A DNA stretch of 64,000 bases from Aquimarina algicola (lineage in GTDB: Bacteria > Bacteroidota > Bacteroidia > Flavobacteriales > Flavobacteriaceae): assembly GCF_006443095.1 (NCBI RefSeq), contig NZ_VFWZ01000003.1, positions 434,001 through 498,000 on the forward strand, given 5' to 3'. A model generated the notes under the pieces. That model was not told the origin of the DNA, made no database searches, and saw nothing but the letters and a program-made list of their open reading frames with translations. Positions 1 to 7,425 of the stretch are shown piece after piece. Each line of letters begins with the position of its first letter. Position 1 is the stretch's first letter. The position numbers and the translations under genes are program-made.

Positions 1-93
1 TATTTTATAAGACAGTGAACAGTAATTACCTATACAAATCCCTAGTATTGTAGAAATGGTAATGATTAAAAAAGGAGTATTTATAAATCTCAT
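1..93 (-). CDS. Probable ComEC/Rec2-family protein, N-terminus only (partial)
   Basis: A frame on the minus strand begins with ATG at 93 (an in-frame ATG also lies at 102) and stays open to base 1, giving 31 residues before the window ends. The residues form one hydrophobic segment of the type PFLIITISTILGICIG preceded by MRFINT, which resembles the N-terminal membrane segment of flavobacterial ComEC/Rec2 DNA-uptake channel proteins. From memory, that gene often sits beside the NlpC/P60 and lpxB genes found here at 4.4-6.1 kb. What is seen is only an open frame with a membrane segment; the ComEC name is inference from its style and neighbourhood. Any other membrane protein with an N-terminal helix would look the same. 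Confidence 0.4.
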   Translation of the reverse strand, partial: MRFINTPFLIITISTILGICIGNYCSLSYKI

Positions 94-431
94 TGCATGC
101 ATCTATAATAAAATCCCATATCAATGTATGGATTCATTCTATTTTCTAACATGCAATAATAGTAGACGCTAGTTTCATTTTTTGAAACTGCAGAATAAAT
201 GTACAATACTTATTAAAAAAAATTAATAGTATTTATATAACAAAAGAGATTTCTTAGAAAATTCAAGAACATTTTTCTTCAGAAAGAACAATAAATATTA
301 TTAACGAAATTAATGAATATAACGATAGTTTATCTATAAACTCATTTTATCATTATTAGTATCTTATGGGTTGAAAATTTTCAAAATATGCCTATATGAA
401 TACTAAAAAATAGTTTTTTTTAGAGATGTAT
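94..431. other. Intergenic region without a recognised gene
   Basis: Very A+T-rich stretch between the start of the partial minus-strand gene and the palindromic terminator at 432-476. I see no open frame with a plausible start and no clean promoter box. It should hold the promoter of the leftward gene. Confidence 0.5.
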
Positions 432-476
432 AAAAAAAGAAGTTGACTTTAAAATTAAAGTCAACTTCTTTTTTTT
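432..476 (-). terminator. Long palindromic terminator after the isochorismatase gene
   Basis: A near-perfect inverted repeat of about 21 bp per arm with a 2-base AA centre. The core arms are GAAGTTGACTTTAA and TTAAAGTCAACTTC, flanked by A and T runs on both sides, so it can terminate in both directions. It lies about 75 bp beyond the stop of the minus-strand gene ending at 551 and insulates it from the leftward gene. Confidence 0.85.
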
Positions 477-550
477 GCATAAATATCATTATCAAACACA
501 TAATGTATTTTGCGAGTTTATTTTAATTAAAACTAGAATTTAGTTTTCTT

Positions 551-1273
551 CTACTTTTTTAACTCCTTAACAACTTCTTCTGTAGTAAAAACATGACTAG
601 CAATCATTCTAAAATTTACCAAGGCTGCTTCATATCCATTTATGTCTGGTAAAATTGCAGCAGCAGTTGCGTCTTTTACAACAGAAACGTCAAAACCAGA
701 TTCTACTAAATCCCTCATATGCGACTCTGTACATAAATTAGCAGACATTCCTGCTAGAATTACTTTACTAAATCCATGTTTACGTAACTGTAAAGCCAAA
801 TCATTTGATTCAGGACCATATACTTTATGTGGGTTTGTAACAATTACATTATCATCATTTATGTATTTTTTGTATTTATCCAACCAATCAGCACCAGAAC
901 CCTCAAAACCTTCTGTTGTTAATGCTCCTTTTCTATCAAACATTCCTATTTTGTGCATTAATGCTTCTAAAGCACCTTCAATTTTCCAAGAATGATCATG
1001 TTTGTAGTAATAATGTGGAGACACAAAAACCTTGATTCCTTTCTGTTGTGCAATTTTAAATAGTGTTTCTATATTATCTACAGTATTATTTTCTGTTACA
1101 CTTTTACCTACCACTCCCCAGGTTACTCCATTGGGACTTAAGAAATCATTTTGAGGATCTGTGATCACAATTGCAGTATTTTCATCTATTGTAAACCCTG
1201 GATCTGGTAATTGAGCAAAAACACTCGATATACTTACTAATACTATTGCTAAGGTTAATTTTATTTTTTCCAT
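551..1273 (-). CDS. Exported isochorismatase-family cysteine hydrolase
   Basis: 240 aa. Residues 1-20 form a signal peptide ending FA-Q, so the protein is probably periplasmic. The rest is an isochorismatase-like fold (amidohydrolases acting on small amides or isochorismate). The expected catalytic triad is visible: Asp39 in TDPQNDF, Lys150 in NPHK, and Cys181 in AGMSANLCTESH. A signal peptide is unusual for this mostly cytoplasmic family but occurs in Bacteroidota. The AraC-type regulator gene lies about 100 bp upstream on the same strand and may control it. The substrate cannot be told from sequence; nicotinamidase, ureidoacrylate or other amide substrates are possible. Confidence 0.85.
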   Translation of the reverse strand: MEKIKLTLAIVLVSISSVFAQLPDPGFTIDENTAIVITDPQNDFLSPNGVTWGVVGKSVTENNTVDNIETLFKIAQQKGIKVFVSPHYYYKHDHSWKIEGALEALMHKIGMFDRKGALTTEGFEGSGADWLDKYKKYINDDNVIVTNPHKVYGPESNDLALQLRKHGFSKVILAGMSANLCTESHMRDLVESGFDVSVVKDATAAAILPDINGYEAALVNFRMIASHVFTTEEVVKELKK

Positions 1274-1375
1274 TCTATTCTATTTTAAATTTGACTATTA
1301 ATAATTTTTAATAATGCAAAGGTCTGAACAGAATTGGCTATTTTATTAGGTAAGTTTTCCTTTATAGTTAGCAAT

Positions 1376-2206
1376 TTATCCCAAGTGAGGAGTTTCTCTA
1401 TATACTGATGGAGATACGCCTTCTTGATTTTTAAAAAATCGGCTAAATGATTGAATATCGCTATACCCAATTTTAAATGCAACTTCTTGAATTTGAAGAT
1501 CTGAATAATACAATAACCTTTTAGCTTCAAGCATTTTACGATCCTGAATATAACTCAAAGGTGTTTTCAAACCTATTTTTGAAAATATATTAGAAATCGT
1601 CTTAGGAGATTTATGAAGTAATTTTGCATAGTCGCTCACTGTATGTTTAGTACTGAAGTATTGTTCTACCAAAAAATTAAATTCTCTTACGATATCATTA
1701 TCTTTTGTGATTGTAGATAATTTATACTGTTCTTTGTATAATCTTGTACATAATATAAGATAACGTTTTAACATCATTTGTAACATAGAGAGTTGTAAAT
1801 TATCTTTTAATCGCATTTCTATAGAAAACATTTTCCATAGCGTCTGAAAATGTTCTATGTCTTTGCCTAAAATATTAATAATAGGTAGTTGAGATGCTCC
1901 AAAAAACAAAACACCTTTGCAGCTTACTTCTACATCATGATCTATAACACAGAAAAAAGGTCTGTTAAACCTCAAAAAATGAATAGCTCCTTTTCTTAAG
2001 ACAGTAATTTTATGAAACTCTGTAAGAAAAATAATTTGATGTTTTGAAAACGAATATTCTTTTCCATCAATTATAAAATCATTATTATTTGTTTGAAACC
2101 AAAGAATACTTAAGCTACTTGATTCTGGTTGATTAAATATTGAACATGAGTCAGATTTCAATTCAGTAAGTTCAATAAATTCTCCTATATTTCCTTTTAT
2201 TCTCAT
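1376..2206 (-). CDS. AraC-family transcriptional regulator
   Basis: 276 aa from the ATG at 2206 (MRIKGN); a TTG six codons upstream would extend it to 2224, but ATG is preferred. The N-terminal part (about residues 15-150) resembles a cupin-like sensing domain without a recognisable motif. The C-terminal 100 residues carry a double helix-turn-helix of AraC type, with SKTVSDY-like helices and the family signature around IQEVAFKIGYSDIQSFSRFFK followed by GVSPSVYR. It sits directly upstream of the exported isochorismatase-like hydrolase on the same strand, so it most likely controls that gene or itself. Inducer unknown. Confidence 0.85.
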   Translation of the reverse strand: MRIKGNIGEFIELTELKSDSCSIFNQPESSSLSILWFQTNNNDFIIDGKEYSFSKHQIIFLTEFHKITVLRKGAIHFLRFNRPFFCVIDHDVEVSCKGVLFFGASQLPIINILGKDIEHFQTLWKMFSIEMRLKDNLQLSMLQMMLKRYLILCTRLYKEQYKLSTITKDNDIVREFNFLVEQYFSTKHTVSDYAKLLHKSPKTISNIFSKIGLKTPLSYIQDRKMLEAKRLLYYSDLQIQEVAFKIGYSDIQSFSRFFKNQEGVSPSVYRETPHLG

Positions 2207-2616
2207 TCTTGTAATGGCAGCCAATATTAAAAATCGATTATAATTAGTCTTGCAATGTTTTCTAAACTTTCATAAGCCCCTACTTAATTCTCCTACCTTT
2301 TTAATTTTATTTAATAACATACAACATCAAATTCTTTTAATTTCATAACATTTTTAGTCCTAATTGGGTTTATTAGGAAAACAATAAATAAATCTGTTTT
2401 AGATATATACAATTTTGATCATCTTTGATAATCCTATAGTAGTTTGATTGATTATTTTAAAACAGAGGACATCTTGTAGTGCCAAGATTCTAATGCCTTA
2501 TACCTAAAAGTTCTTTCGGTCTATTTTAAATATTATTTGATTTCCATCTCAACTTGAGGAATTACATGAACAAAATAACAAATAACTGAAATTTAAAATA
2601 TAGAATCATGTAAATA
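2207..2616. other. Intergenic region without a recognised gene
   Basis: About 410 bp of A+T-rich sequence between the AraC gene start and the stop of the membrane-protein gene. Both neighbours lie on the minus strand, so it holds the AraC promoter and the 3' region of the membrane-protein transcript. No open frame, repeat or strong hairpin terminator was found. Confidence 0.5.
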
Positions 2617-3312
2617 TTACTCGTGATACAGTATGTTGTCGTTACTAAATTTAAGTAACAGTCTTATACTTACTAAATGCGAGTAAAGTACGATTGGAAC
2701 AATAATGGTAGGAAGCCAAACAAAAGGAAAATATGTCACACCGATATTCGGTTGGTCAAATGCCAATTGTTGAATTGGAGTTTGAGCACTCAAAACGGCA
2801 ATAGTCAAAATGTTTATCAGCAAACCTAAACAAACAAAATTCCAAATTAAAAGCCCCTTTCTTCCCATCCATTTTTTTACATATACAGCATAATAAATAA
2901 TTGGTGCAGAAAGACCTGAAACAATATCATAGTTATACCCCTCAAATGTCATTAGATCCGGTATATATCCAACCAGGAACAAATAATACAAAACAATTTC
3001 AACAGGAATTCTAATTGTATGAAGTAATGTTAGATATTTTACATTTTGTTTATCACTAAACCTCTTACCTCTTTTGGTTAATAGACTAAAGATTACAAAT
3101 AATAATCCGGGAGCCAAGAGGAATACAAACCTTGGTGGTGTGACATTTTGGGTTCTGTAAAACCCTAGAAAACCCAAAACTCCAGCGATGATCATCCAAA
3201 CAAAAACAACTATAATTACCTTTTTACTCTTAGAAGATTGATAAAACCAAAATAAAGTTACTATCGTTGTAAAAACGAAAAAAATCGTAATTGAGTTAGG
3301 CATTTCTGACAT
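2617..3312 (-). CDS. Multi-pass membrane protein of unknown function
   Basis: 231 aa from the ATG at 3312; the longer frame to 3348 would need a TTG start, and another ATG lies at 3303. About seven hydrophobic helices are visible, separated by short Lys/Arg-rich loops such as SSKSKK and KRGKRF, with no enzymatic motif. The C-terminus is short and cytoplasmic-looking. The gene follows the Crp/Fnr-type regulator at 3388-3963 on the same strand with a gap of about 75 bp, so the two may form one unit. I do not recognise the family. Confidence 0.65.
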   Translation of the reverse strand: MSEMPNSITIFFVFTTIVTLFWFYQSSKSKKVIIVVFVWMIIAGVLGFLGFYRTQNVTPPRFVFLLAPGLLFVIFSLLTKRGKRFSDKQNVKYLTLLHTIRIPVEIVLYYLFLVGYIPDLMTFEGYNYDIVSGLSAPIIYYAVYVKKWMGRKGLLIWNFVCLGLLINILTIAVLSAQTPIQQLAFDQPNIGVTYFPFVWLPTIIVPIVLYSHLVSIRLLLKFSNDNILYHE

Positions 3313-3387
3313 TGCGATTAAAATTTTATTACAAATTTCAAAAGACAAGTTGTAAACTTACTTGACAAAAGGCAAGAAAATAAGAAG

Positions 3388-3963
3388 CTAGAAGTTTTTT
3401 CGTAACCTACTCAATGTACTATCGGTAACCCCCAAATATGAGGCAATGTATTTAAGCGGTGCATATTTAACAATTTGCGGCTTTGTTATTAAAAGATTTT
3501 GATATCGTTCTTTAGAAGTTCTATTAATCATCCCATAATTTCTTTGCTGAGAAGCGATAAACTCTTTTACCAAAATGGCTCTCCCAAAATCTCTAAATGC
3601 AGGTTTATGATGAAAAAGAGTATTCAATTCTTCGTACGAAATTCTAAAGCCTGCACATTTTGTAATAGCTTGGATGTATGCTTCTGAACGAACCCGATTA
3701 AAGAAAGAAGTAATTTCAAAAACAATGTTATTTTCAGTAAAAAAATCTATAGTAATTTCTTCTCCCTCTAAATCATGAAGATAAATTCTCATCAATCCAC
3801 TCTCTAAATATAAATAATCATCACTTATTTGATTTTTCTTCAACAAAAAATCTTTTTCCTTTATTTCTATTGAGTGAAAGGAGTTTGCAATTTCTTGTGC
3901 GTCATCTTTTGAGATTTCAACGACACTTAATATGAAATTTACTAATGATTCTTTATTATTCAT
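3388..3963 (-). CDS. Crp/Fnr-family transcriptional regulator
   Basis: 191 aa. Residues about 25-125 match a cyclic-nucleotide-binding-like beta-roll (the run around LLKKNQISDDYLYLESGLMRIY is characteristic of flavobacterial Crp-like proteins). Residues about 150-191 form a short winged-helix DNA-binding domain ending with the recognition helix in YLGVTDSTLSRLRKNF. The protein is shorter than E. coli CRP, and residues for cAMP binding are not obvious, which is common in this Bacteroidota subgroup. It precedes a membrane-protein gene on the same strand and probably regulates it or itself. Start at ATG 3963. Confidence 0.85.
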   Translation of the reverse strand: MNNKESLVNFILSVVEISKDDAQEIANSFHSIEIKEKDFLLKKNQISDDYLYLESGLMRIYLHDLEGEEITIDFFTENNIVFEITSFFNRVRSEAYIQAITKCAGFRISYEELNTLFHHKPAFRDFGRAILVKEFIASQQRNYGMINRTSKERYQNLLITKPQIVKYAPLKYIASYLGVTDSTLSRLRKNF

Positions 3964-4432
3964 TCCTCATATCATGGTTTAATTGCTATCCTTAACTTGT
4001 CATAAGATTTTCCAAAAGAAACATTCTGATTGGTTACTAAAATAGCAAATCTACAATGAATTTTGTCAAGAAACTTTCTACCGTAATAAGCTATATACTT
4101 CATTGTGTAATGTTTTTACATTTTCTATTTTATTTCAGTAAAAAATATTCATTATCGAATATTTCAGATAAACCATTAATTACTTTACCATAGTTTTATC
4201 TTAAATAGGAACAAAAACAGCTTATAGATCCGAAATCTCTCCTTTTTTAAAAAATAACCCTAAATATAGTCTAGTGTCTTTTGATTTGAAAACTTGTTCT
4301 GAGCTTAAATCGACATATTTGTTTTTTCTGCATGAAGCTTTAGAAAGCAAATCAACTCAATAGGATTAGAACAGACCGATCTTGATAGAGAATAGACATG
4401 ACTCTTGTGGAACTGCTTCAATATTATAAGAA
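3964..4432. other. Intergenic region; possible -7 box for the Crp-like gene
   Basis: About 470 bp without a convincing gene. On the minus strand TAGATTTG (plus 4046-4053) fits the Bacteroidota -7 consensus TAnnTTTG about 80 bp before the Crp-like gene, but no matching -33 TTTG lies at the right distance. The 3' end of the NlpC/P60 gene's transcript also falls here; no clear hairpin terminator was seen. Confidence 0.35.
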
Positions 4433-5017
4433 CTAAAGTACCCTTCTGGCACTTGCAAAAGCTTTGTTCCAATATTTTTCATTGAGGCTAGAAATAATAA
4501 CCCCTTTTGATGTTGAAGCGTGAATAAATTTGATAGCTCCTTTTGTTTCGACAACCAAGCCTACATGAGAAATTACATTTTTTCTTTTATTTGTTTTAAA
4601 AAACAGTAAATCCCCAACAACAACTTTCTTCAAAGAAATTGCTTTGCCTTGTGTTGCCATCGTACGAGAAGTTCTTGGCAATACAACATTTTCTTTTTTA
4701 AAAGAGGTATATACCAATCCTGAGCAGTCCATTCCTCTTTTTGTGGTACCTCCAAATTTATATCGTGTTCCTCTAAATGTTTTAGCATAAGAAACAATAC
4801 TCTTAATTTTTTTGTTGCCCGTATTTTTTGGTGCTTTTGTATTCTTAAGAGGCGCTTTACTTCTTGTGCTTGCCGTACGTTTAGTAGGTGGTGGTGTATT
4901 TTTGGTAGTTACTCTTTTACTAGAAGAAATTACGGTTCTCTTTTTTGAAGAACTCCCGCAAGAATAGAGTACCAAACAAGCCGTTAAAATTGATATATAA
5001 TATAATAGTTTTTTCAT
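4433..5017 (-). CDS. NlpC/P60 (C40) peptidase, lipoprotein
   Basis: 194 aa. A lipoprotein signal with Cys20 in LYSC is followed by a low-complexity Ser/Thr/Lys/Pro linker (about 22-70) and a C40 peptidase domain (about 70-194). The catalytic residues are visible: Cys98 in RGMDCSGLV, His151 in ISHVGLV, and His166 in FIHAS. Such enzymes cleave peptide stems of peptidoglycan. It lies 21 bp downstream of lpxB on the same strand, making it the likely last gene of a surE-membrane protein-lpxB-C40 unit. Intact in length for the short flavobacterial form. Confidence 0.9.
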   Translation of the reverse strand: MKKLLYYISILTACLVLYSCGSSSKKRTVISSSKRVTTKNTPPPTKRTASTRSKAPLKNTKAPKNTGNKKIKSIVSYAKTFRGTRYKFGGTTKRGMDCSGLVYTSFKKENVVLPRTSRTMATQGKAISLKKVVVGDLLFFKTNKRKNVISHVGLVVETKGAIKFIHASTSKGVIISSLNEKYWNKAFASARRVL

Positions 5018-5038
5018 CTTTAGGGCATTTATTATTGT

Positions 5039-6148
5039 TTAAGACAACGATTCGACAATCAATTTTGCTGTTTTATCATTAGCTCCTTTTCCACCAAGTT
5101 TTTTTTCCAGATCATAATAATCCAAAAACATAACAGCTCTTTTATAATCATCAATGATTACTGTAAGCTCTTCTTTAAGTCGATTTGTTGTAAATTCATT
5201 CTGTATCAATTCTGTAACTACAGGTTTATCCATAATTAAATTTACCAAAGAAATATAATCAAGATTAATAATTCGCTTCGCAATTTGGTAAGAAATATAA
5301 TTTCCTTTATAGCAAACCACCTGTGGCACTTTGAACAAAGCAGTTTCTAAGGTAGCAGTCCCAGAAGTCACCAAAGCTGCATTACTAAGACAAAGAAGAT
5401 CATAAGTTTGATTCATTACCAGGTGTACGCCTTTCTTTTTAATAAAAGGTGCATAAAAAGAAGCTTCTTGACTGGGTGCTCCGGCAATAACAAATTGATA
5501 CGCTTCAAAATCATCAATCACACTCAACATAATCTCTAGCATTTTACGAATCTCTTGTTTTCTACTTCCTGGAAGTATTGCAATAATCGGTCGCTCATCA
5601 AGCTGATTTTTTCTTCTAAAATCATCAGGCATTACAGGCTTGTAATCAGAAATGGCATCAATAAGTGGATGACCTACAAAATTTACATCATAATTATACT
5701 GATCATAAAAATCTTTGACAAACGGCAAAATCACATACATATGATCTATCGTTGCTTTTATAGTTTTAACTCTACTGGATCTAGAAGCCCACACTTGAGG
5801 GCTAATATAATAATGTGTAACATATCCTCTAGGTTTAGCCCATTTTGCTATTGGCAAATTAAATCCGGAATTATCTATAAAAATAAGGGCATCAGGCTGA
5901 TATTGCTCAATATCTTTTTTGCAGTATTTCATAAAACCTAATATCTTTCTAAGATTTAATAGAATCTCTATAAATCCCATAAAAGCCCTTTCTTTGTAGT
6001 GTTTTACCAATGTACCCCCAACAGCAGCCATTAAATCACCTCCCCAAAACCTAAACTCTGCATTAGGATCTTTTTTATATATGGACTTCATCAAATTAGA
6101 GCCATGTAAATCTCCGGACGCTTCTCCTGCTATTAGATAGTATTTCAC
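5039..6148 (-). CDS. lpxB: Lipid-A-disaccharide synthase LpxB
   Basis: 369 aa, full length for the family. LpxB condenses UDP-2,3-diacylglucosamine with lipid X to form the lipid A disaccharide at the inner face of the cytoplasmic membrane. Seen: the N-terminal GEASGD motif at about residues 8-13, FWGGD, the PQVWASR segment, FVGHPL, LPGSRKQEI, and the SGTATLETAL motif in the C-terminal half, all hallmarks of GT19. The start is a GTG at 6148; the family's N-terminus begins exactly there, so the GTG is real. It lies between the small membrane protein and the C40 peptidase in a probable operon headed by surE. Confidence 0.96.
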   Translation of the reverse strand: MKYYLIAGEASGDLHGSNLMKSIYKKDPNAEFRFWGGDLMAAVGGTLVKHYKERAFMGFIEILLNLRKILGFMKYCKKDIEQYQPDALIFIDNSGFNLPIAKWAKPRGYVTHYYISPQVWASRSSRVKTIKATIDHMYVILPFVKDFYDQYNYDVNFVGHPLIDAISDYKPVMPDDFRRKNQLDERPIIAILPGSRKQEIRKMLEIMLSVIDDFEAYQFVIAGAPSQEASFYAPFIKKKGVHLVMNQTYDLLCLSNAALVTSGTATLETALFKVPQVVCYKGNYISYQIAKRIINLDYISLVNLIMDKPVVTELIQNEFTTNRLKEELTVIIDDYKRAVMFLDYYDLEKKLGGKGANDKTAKLIVESLS

Positions 6149-6183
6149 TTGTAATATTATTTAAAAACTATTAAGCTATTATT

Positions 6184-6480
6184 TTAGCTAAATTTACTGA
6201 TCGCTATACATACTGCTGCAATAATTGTAGCAAGAAGTACGCCACGAGCTCTATATATATTATTTTTTTTAATTGTCAAAAAAAACAAAACTAAATTTGG
6301 TATCGCTCCTAGTGCGATTATACTGCCAAGTGTATCGTTTTGGATTGATGTTTTTATCGTCTCTGTAAATGTTAAATTTTGGCTACTCATTGTAGAAAAT
6401 ATAAACACACAAATAGCAAAACCAATACTATTAAAAAGCAACCCTAATATAAACCCAATACCAATTTCTTTTTTAATCAT
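6184..6480 (-). CDS. Small membrane protein of unknown function
   Basis: 98 aa with three hydrophobic segments (about 8-30, 50-68 and 77-95) and no recognisable motif. It overlaps the 3' end of surE by 8 bp and is followed 35 bp later by lpxB, so translation is probably coupled to surE. A small membrane protein at this spot between surE and lpxB is plausible for flavobacteria, but I do not know a function. Confidence 0.75.
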   Translation of the reverse strand: MIKKEIGIGFILGLLFNSIGFAICVFIFSTMSSQNLTFTETIKTSIQNDTLGSIIALGAIPNLVLFFLTIKKNNIYRARGVLLATIIAAVCIAISKFS

Positions 6481-7255
6481 TTAATGGCCAATTATTTATT
6501 TGTTCTATAAACTGGTGAGCTGTAAGATCAAATTGTGTAGGTACAACAGATATATATCCGTTTTGTAATGCCCACTCATCTGTATCTTTACCTTGATCTT
6601 CGTTAATAAATTTTCCTGACAACCAGTAATATTCTCTACCATTTGGATTTGTTCTTTTGTCAAACTCTTCTACCCAATGTGCATTGGCTTGCCGACAAAC
6701 TTTCACCCCTTTAATATCTTTTTCTGCCAATTTTGGTATATTTACGTTAAGCACTACTCCTTTTGGCAGTCCATTTGCCAAAACATTTTCAACGATAGTT
6801 TTAACGTACTTTTTTGCAGGTTCAAAGTTGGCTTTCATAGAATAATCAAGCAACGAAAAACCAATAGCAGGAATACCTTCTATCCCAGCCTCTACAGCTG
6901 CACTCATAGTACCAGAATAGATAACATTGATTGCTGAGTTAGATCCATGATTGATCCCACTTACACACAAATCAGGTTTTCGATCAAGAATTTGCCTGGA
7001 TGCCATTTTCACACAATCCACAGGAGTTCCAGAGCAGCTGTATTCTTTTTGGGGTTCGTTTTGATTCACCACCACATGATCACAAAACAATGTGTTATTA
7101 ATCGTAACAGCATGCCCCATGCCGCTTTGAGGACTATCAGGCGCAACAACGACGACATCTCCGATCTGATTCATTACACTGATCAAGGCACGTATACCAG
7201 GAGCAGTAATCCCATCATCATTGGTAACTAAAATTAAGGGTTTTTCTATCTTCAT
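6473..7255 (-). CDS. surE: 5'/3'-nucleotidase SurE
   Basis: 260 aa. SurE dephosphorylates nucleoside 5'- and 3'-monophosphates and is linked to stationary-phase survival. Seen: the N-terminal metal-binding TNDDG motif (Asp13, Asp14), SPQSGMGHAVT, SGTPVDCVK, and the conserved SGINHGSN followed by YSGTMSAA. The C-terminal extension is of the usual length. It heads the minus-strand group surE, membrane protein, lpxB, C40 peptidase, and is divergent from the tail-specific protease gene. Confidence 0.96.
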   Translation of the reverse strand: MKIEKPLILVTNDDGITAPGIRALISVMNQIGDVVVVAPDSPQSGMGHAVTINNTLFCDHVVVNQNEPQKEYSCSGTPVDCVKMASRQILDRKPDLCVSGINHGSNSAINVIYSGTMSAAVEAGIEGIPAIGFSLLDYSMKANFEPAKKYVKTIVENVLANGLPKGVVLNVNIPKLAEKDIKGVKVCRQANAHWVEEFDKRTNPNGREYYWLSGKFINEDQGKDTDEWALQNGYISVVPTQFDLTAHQFIEQINNWPLND

Positions 7256-7341
7256 AAGCAGGTATTATTTACGAAAGTAAAAATACACTTTTTTTATACT
7301 TATTATAAGGTTAACAAAGAGTAAGAAATATTATTAGTTCA

Positions 7342-7369
7342 TTTGAGAAAATTTTAGTAATATTACTTG
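7342..7369 (+). promoter_or_regulatory. Possible promoter of the tail-specific protease gene
   Basis: TTTG at 7342-7345 and TACTTG at 7364-7369 are 18 bp apart, near the Bacteroidota consensus TTTG-N19-TAnnTTTG, about 57 bp before the ATG. The -7 box is imperfect. Confidence 0.35.
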
Positions 7370-7425
7370 CTATTGGCACGATTTTTAGTGTAAATTGTTA
7401 TGAATCCCTAAATAAAAATAAGCGT

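Noticed and set aside
642..995. Open frame on the plus strand inside the isochorismatase gene
   Set aside because: It is antisense to a gene with a full set of catalytic motifs and a signal peptide; its own product has no recognisable features.
1285..1530. Short minus-strand frame overlapping the AraC gene
   Set aside because: Shifted frame over the DNA-binding domain of the AraC regulator, which is clearly coding; no start context or motif of its own.
1376..2224. Longer TTG-started versions of several genes (AraC at 2224, mreB at 20615, rpoN at 34408, kinase at 36161)
   Set aside because: Each has an ATG a few codons downstream that matches the family's usual N-terminus, so the ATG was used.
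4366..4554. Short minus-strand frame overlapping the end of the NlpC/P60 gene, first suspected as a frameshift
   Set aside because: The NlpC/P60 protein has its complete C-terminus in its own frame, so there is no need for a frameshift.
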